From NCBI GenBank assembly GCA_022576105.1, contig JACZRM010000099.1, positions 1-6,567 of the forward strand: DNA of 6,567 nt, read 5' to 3'. Source of the DNA: Chloroflexota bacterium. Its GTDB lineage: Bacteria; Chloroflexota; Dehalococcoidia; UBA3495. Each line of letters starts with the position of its first letter. The first letter of the stretch is position 1. The notes beneath the pieces were generated by a model that was not told the origin of the DNA, ran no database searches, and saw only the letters and a program-made list of their open reading frames with translations. Below are positions 5,091-6,567 of the stretch, piece by piece. Made by a program: the position numbers and the translations under genes.

Positions 5091-5261
5091 ATGGCTAGAA
5101 AAACTGCGAATGTTCGAGGAATCATTACCCTGCAATGCGGCGATTGCCGGGAGCGTAACTACTCCACGGTCAAGAATCGCCGCAATGATACCCAGCGTTT
5201 GGAGTTGAGGAAATTCTGCTCTCGTTGTCGCGGACATAAAGTCCACCGGGAAGTGAGGTAG
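5091..5261 (+). CDS. rpmG: 50S ribosomal protein L33
   Basis: A 56-residue basic protein of the large ribosomal subunit near the E site. The sequence begins [19 protein letters not shown] and ends HKVHREVR. It has two CxxC pairs, C16/C19 and C43/C46, the zinc-binding form of L33. The [12 protein letters not shown] and [10 protein letters not shown] stretches are typical of L33. The ATG follows the tuf stop codon after 3 bases with no obvious ribosome site, so translational coupling to tuf is likely. secE starts 5 bases after its stop. The rpmG-secE-nusG order is widespread in bacteria. Confidence 0.95.
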   Translation: MARKTANVRGIITLQCGDCRERNYSTVKNRRNDTQRLELRKFCSRCRGHKVHREVR

Positions 5262-5266
5262 CATTC

Positions 5267-5506
5267 ATGGCTAGGGCTTCAACCCGCCGCCCCCAGAGCG
5301 CGATGACCCCCGGAGCCGTGGGCCGAGTCAACCCGGTTGTTTTCATGCGGGAGGTTTTCTCCGAGCTGCAAAAGTCGGTTTGGCCCAGCCGGGAAGAAGT
5401 CGCGCGTTTGACGGTAGTAGTCATCGGACTGGCGGCGGCGATCGGCGTTTTTCTGGGCGTGGCGGACCGGTTGTTCGGGGAGGTATTGAACCGGTTCGTC
5501 TTTTAG
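5267..5506 (+). CDS. secE: Preprotein translocase subunit SecE
   Basis: Small membrane subunit of the SecYEG translocon, which clamps SecY for protein export and membrane insertion. The 79-residue protein is the short single-helix form. A basic/polar N-terminus (1-25) is followed by the conserved cytoplasmic amphipathic helix FMREVFSELQKSVWPSREE (26-44), with the hallmark VWPS...E, and one transmembrane segment (about 46-68). The ATG at 5267 has GAGGT (5254-5258) 8 bases upstream, inside the end of rpmG. A second in-frame ATG at residue 13 is less likely because it lacks such a site. The 110 bases between secE and nusG hold no gene; GACAATCT occurs there twice (5528-5535, 5543-5550), and I see no convincing promoter or terminator. 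Confidence 0.93.
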   Translation: MARASTRRPQSAMTPGAVGRVNPVVFMREVFSELQKSVWPSREEVARLTVVVIGLAAAIGVFLGVADRLFGEVLNRFVF

Positions 5507-5616
5507 CTGCTTTTCCACTACCTAATCGACAATCTAGCGACTGACAATCTGGCCGCCCGCTCCTGGCAACCAAGCCCCACCGAGCGCCGGCGTAAATTGG
5601 AATTGGGGCAAATGTT

Positions 5617-6195
5617 ATGACTACAAGCAACCTAAACCGAATAGAAGAAGACCAGAACCCCCGCTGGTACATTGTTCACACTTACTCTGGGCAGGAAGAC
5701 CTGGTCAAAAAGAACCTGGACCTGCGTATCCAGAGCCTGGATATGCAAGACCGGATCTTTCAGGTAATCGTGCCCACTGAGGAAGAAGTTATCTTCAAAG
5801 ACGGCCAGCGGCGCTCTGAGCGCCGGAAACTCTTCCCAGGCTACATCCTGGTGCAGATGACCATGGGCGATGAAAGCTGGTACGTGGTCCGCAACACCCC
5901 GGGGGTGACCGGGTTCATCTCCAGCGAAGACGACTACGACAAGCGGCCCAAGCCGGTACCTCTGGAAGAGAGTCAGCTACAGGCCATTCTAAAGCAGGTG
6001 GAGTCCGGGCCGACCCGGGTTACCATCGGCCTGCAGAAGGGCGATACAATTCGCATAACCGAGGGGCCCTTTGTTGACTTTATCGGGTCGGTCAACGCCG
6101 TGGATGAAGGTAAGGGCAAGGTCAGGGTGCTGGTTTCCTTCTTCGGCAGAGATACACCGGTAGAGCTAGACTTTCTACAGGTTGAAAGAGCCTAG
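5617..6195 (+). CDS. nusG: Transcription termination/antitermination factor NusG
   Basis: RNA polymerase-binding elongation factor that modulates pausing, Rho termination and transcription-translation coupling. The 192-residue protein has an NGN domain starting at [11 protein letters not shown] (17-27) and containing [13 protein letters not shown] (69-81) and [10 protein letters not shown] (91-100). A short linker with KPVPL follows, then a C-terminal KOW domain with [16 protein letters not shown] (142-157) and [11 protein letters not shown] (168-178). Length and domain order are normal for bacterial NusG. The ATG at 5617 has only a weak GGGG upstream; another ATG at 5612 is out of frame. Its stop codon overlaps the ribosome binding site of rplK. 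Confidence 0.97.
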   Translation: MTTSNLNRIEEDQNPRWYIVHTYSGQEDLVKKNLDLRIQSLDMQDRIFQVIVPTEEEVIFKDGQRRSERRKLFPGYILVQMTMGDESWYVVRNTPGVTGFISSEDDYDKRPKPVPLEESQLQAILKQVESGPTRVTIGLQKGDTIRITEGPFVDFIGSVNAVDEGKGKVRVLVSFFGRDTPVELDFLQVERA

Positions 6196-6203
6196 GAGGA
6201 CGG

Positions 6204-6567
6204 GTGGCAAAAAAAGTACGCGCAATTATCAAGCTGCAACTGGAGGCGGGTAAAGCCACACCTGCCCCGCCGGTGGGCCCGGCGTTGGGACAACACGGCG
6301 TGAATATCATGAACTTTGTCAAGGAGTACAACGAACGCACGGGCGGCCAGGCTGGCAGCATTGTTCCGGTGCACCTCACCGTCTACGAAGACCGTTCGTT
6401 TACCTTCGTAACCCGCACGCCGCCGGCGTCAGACTTGCTGCGTCGGGCTGCCGGCGTTGAAAAAGGGATGGGAGACTTCCACGAGGGCAAAGTGGGTACA
6501 ATCAACCGCCAATCCCTACGAGAAATAGACGAGGCCAAACTCAAAGACCTCAACGCCTCATCGCTGG
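6204..6567 (+). CDS. rplK: 50S ribosomal protein L11, 3' end cut by window edge
   Basis: L11 forms the base of the ribosomal stalk with 23S rRNA in the GTPase-associated centre, where elongation factors bind and RelA-type stringent signalling is sensed. The start is GTG at 6204, preceded by a strong AGGAGG (6194-6199) that overlaps the nusG stop codon, with a 4-base spacer. The reading [20 protein letters not shown], then [20 protein letters not shown], is unmistakable L11, including the proline-rich loop where thiopeptide antibiotics act. The C-terminal rRNA-binding domain (about 70 onward) is visible through DLNASSL. 121 codons are present of a usual 140 or so, so about 20 residues lie outside. 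No ORF of this frame begins with ATG near the true start. Confidence 0.97.
   Translation, partial: MAKKVRAIIKLQLEAGKATPAPPVGPALGQHGVNIMNFVKEYNERTGGQAGSIVPVHLTVYEDRSFTFVTRTPPASDLLRRAAGVEKGMGDFHEGKVGTINRQSLREIDEAKLKDLNASSL

Noticed and set aside
5507..5616. Internal promoter or terminator between secE and nusG
   Set aside because: CTGACA at 5541 has no acceptable -10 box 16-18 bases later, and no stable hairpin with a T-run is present.
1..6567. CRISPR array, insertion sequence, phage or defence system
   Set aside because: No regular spaced repeats, transposase or integrase frames, or defence-type domains are visible; the genes are housekeeping or common accessory families.

Overview
This window reads as a bacterial chromosome segment of moderately high GC. 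It joins a leftward block of ordinary housekeeping and accessory genes to a rightward tRNA/translation/transcription operon. The order tRNA-Tyr, tRNA-Thr, tuf, rpmG, secE, nusG, rplK resembles the E. coli thrU-tyrU-glyT-thrT-tufB and secE-nusG-rplK regions. It is also, as far as I recall, the layout in Dehalococcoides-type Chloroflexota. A Chloroflexota (Dehalococcoidia-like) host is a tentative inference. It rests on this order, on the look of the left-edge protein, and on GC-rich repeat-like intergenic fragments; no marker here settles it.

Left part, minus strand: the first codons of a gene running off the left edge (1-104), with a good promoter at 203-231; a gene-poor stretch; an A24 prepilin peptidase (424-1242); hairpin and repeat fragments (1365-1444); an MBL-fold metallo-hydrolase (1512-2381); and apt, adenine phosphoribosyltransferase (2557-3072). 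The genes are separated by spacers of 175-270 bases and look like separate units. apt has its own promoter (3149-3177) and a perfect hairpin just before its start codon.

Middle, 3073-3671: a divergent regulatory region without a protein gene. It holds the apt promoter on the minus strand and a near-perfect sigma-70 promoter on the plus strand (TTGACT, 17 bases, TATAAT, 3399-3427). Just downstream of the plus promoter comes a terminator-like hairpin whose 3' arm can pair elsewhere. A tRNA-like cloverleaf without a valid acceptor or T stem and another stable hairpin follow. This structured leader, roughly 240 nt ahead of tRNA-Tyr, is the most unusual thing in the window.

Right part, plus strand: tRNA-Tyr(GTA), tRNA-Thr(GGT), tuf (EF-Tu), rpmG (L33), secE, nusG and the first 121 codons of rplK (L11, cut by the right edge). 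tuf/rpmG/secE are 3-5 bases apart and nusG/rplK are 8 bases apart, so this is most simply one operon for elongation, the Sec translocon, transcription elongation and the ribosomal stalk base.
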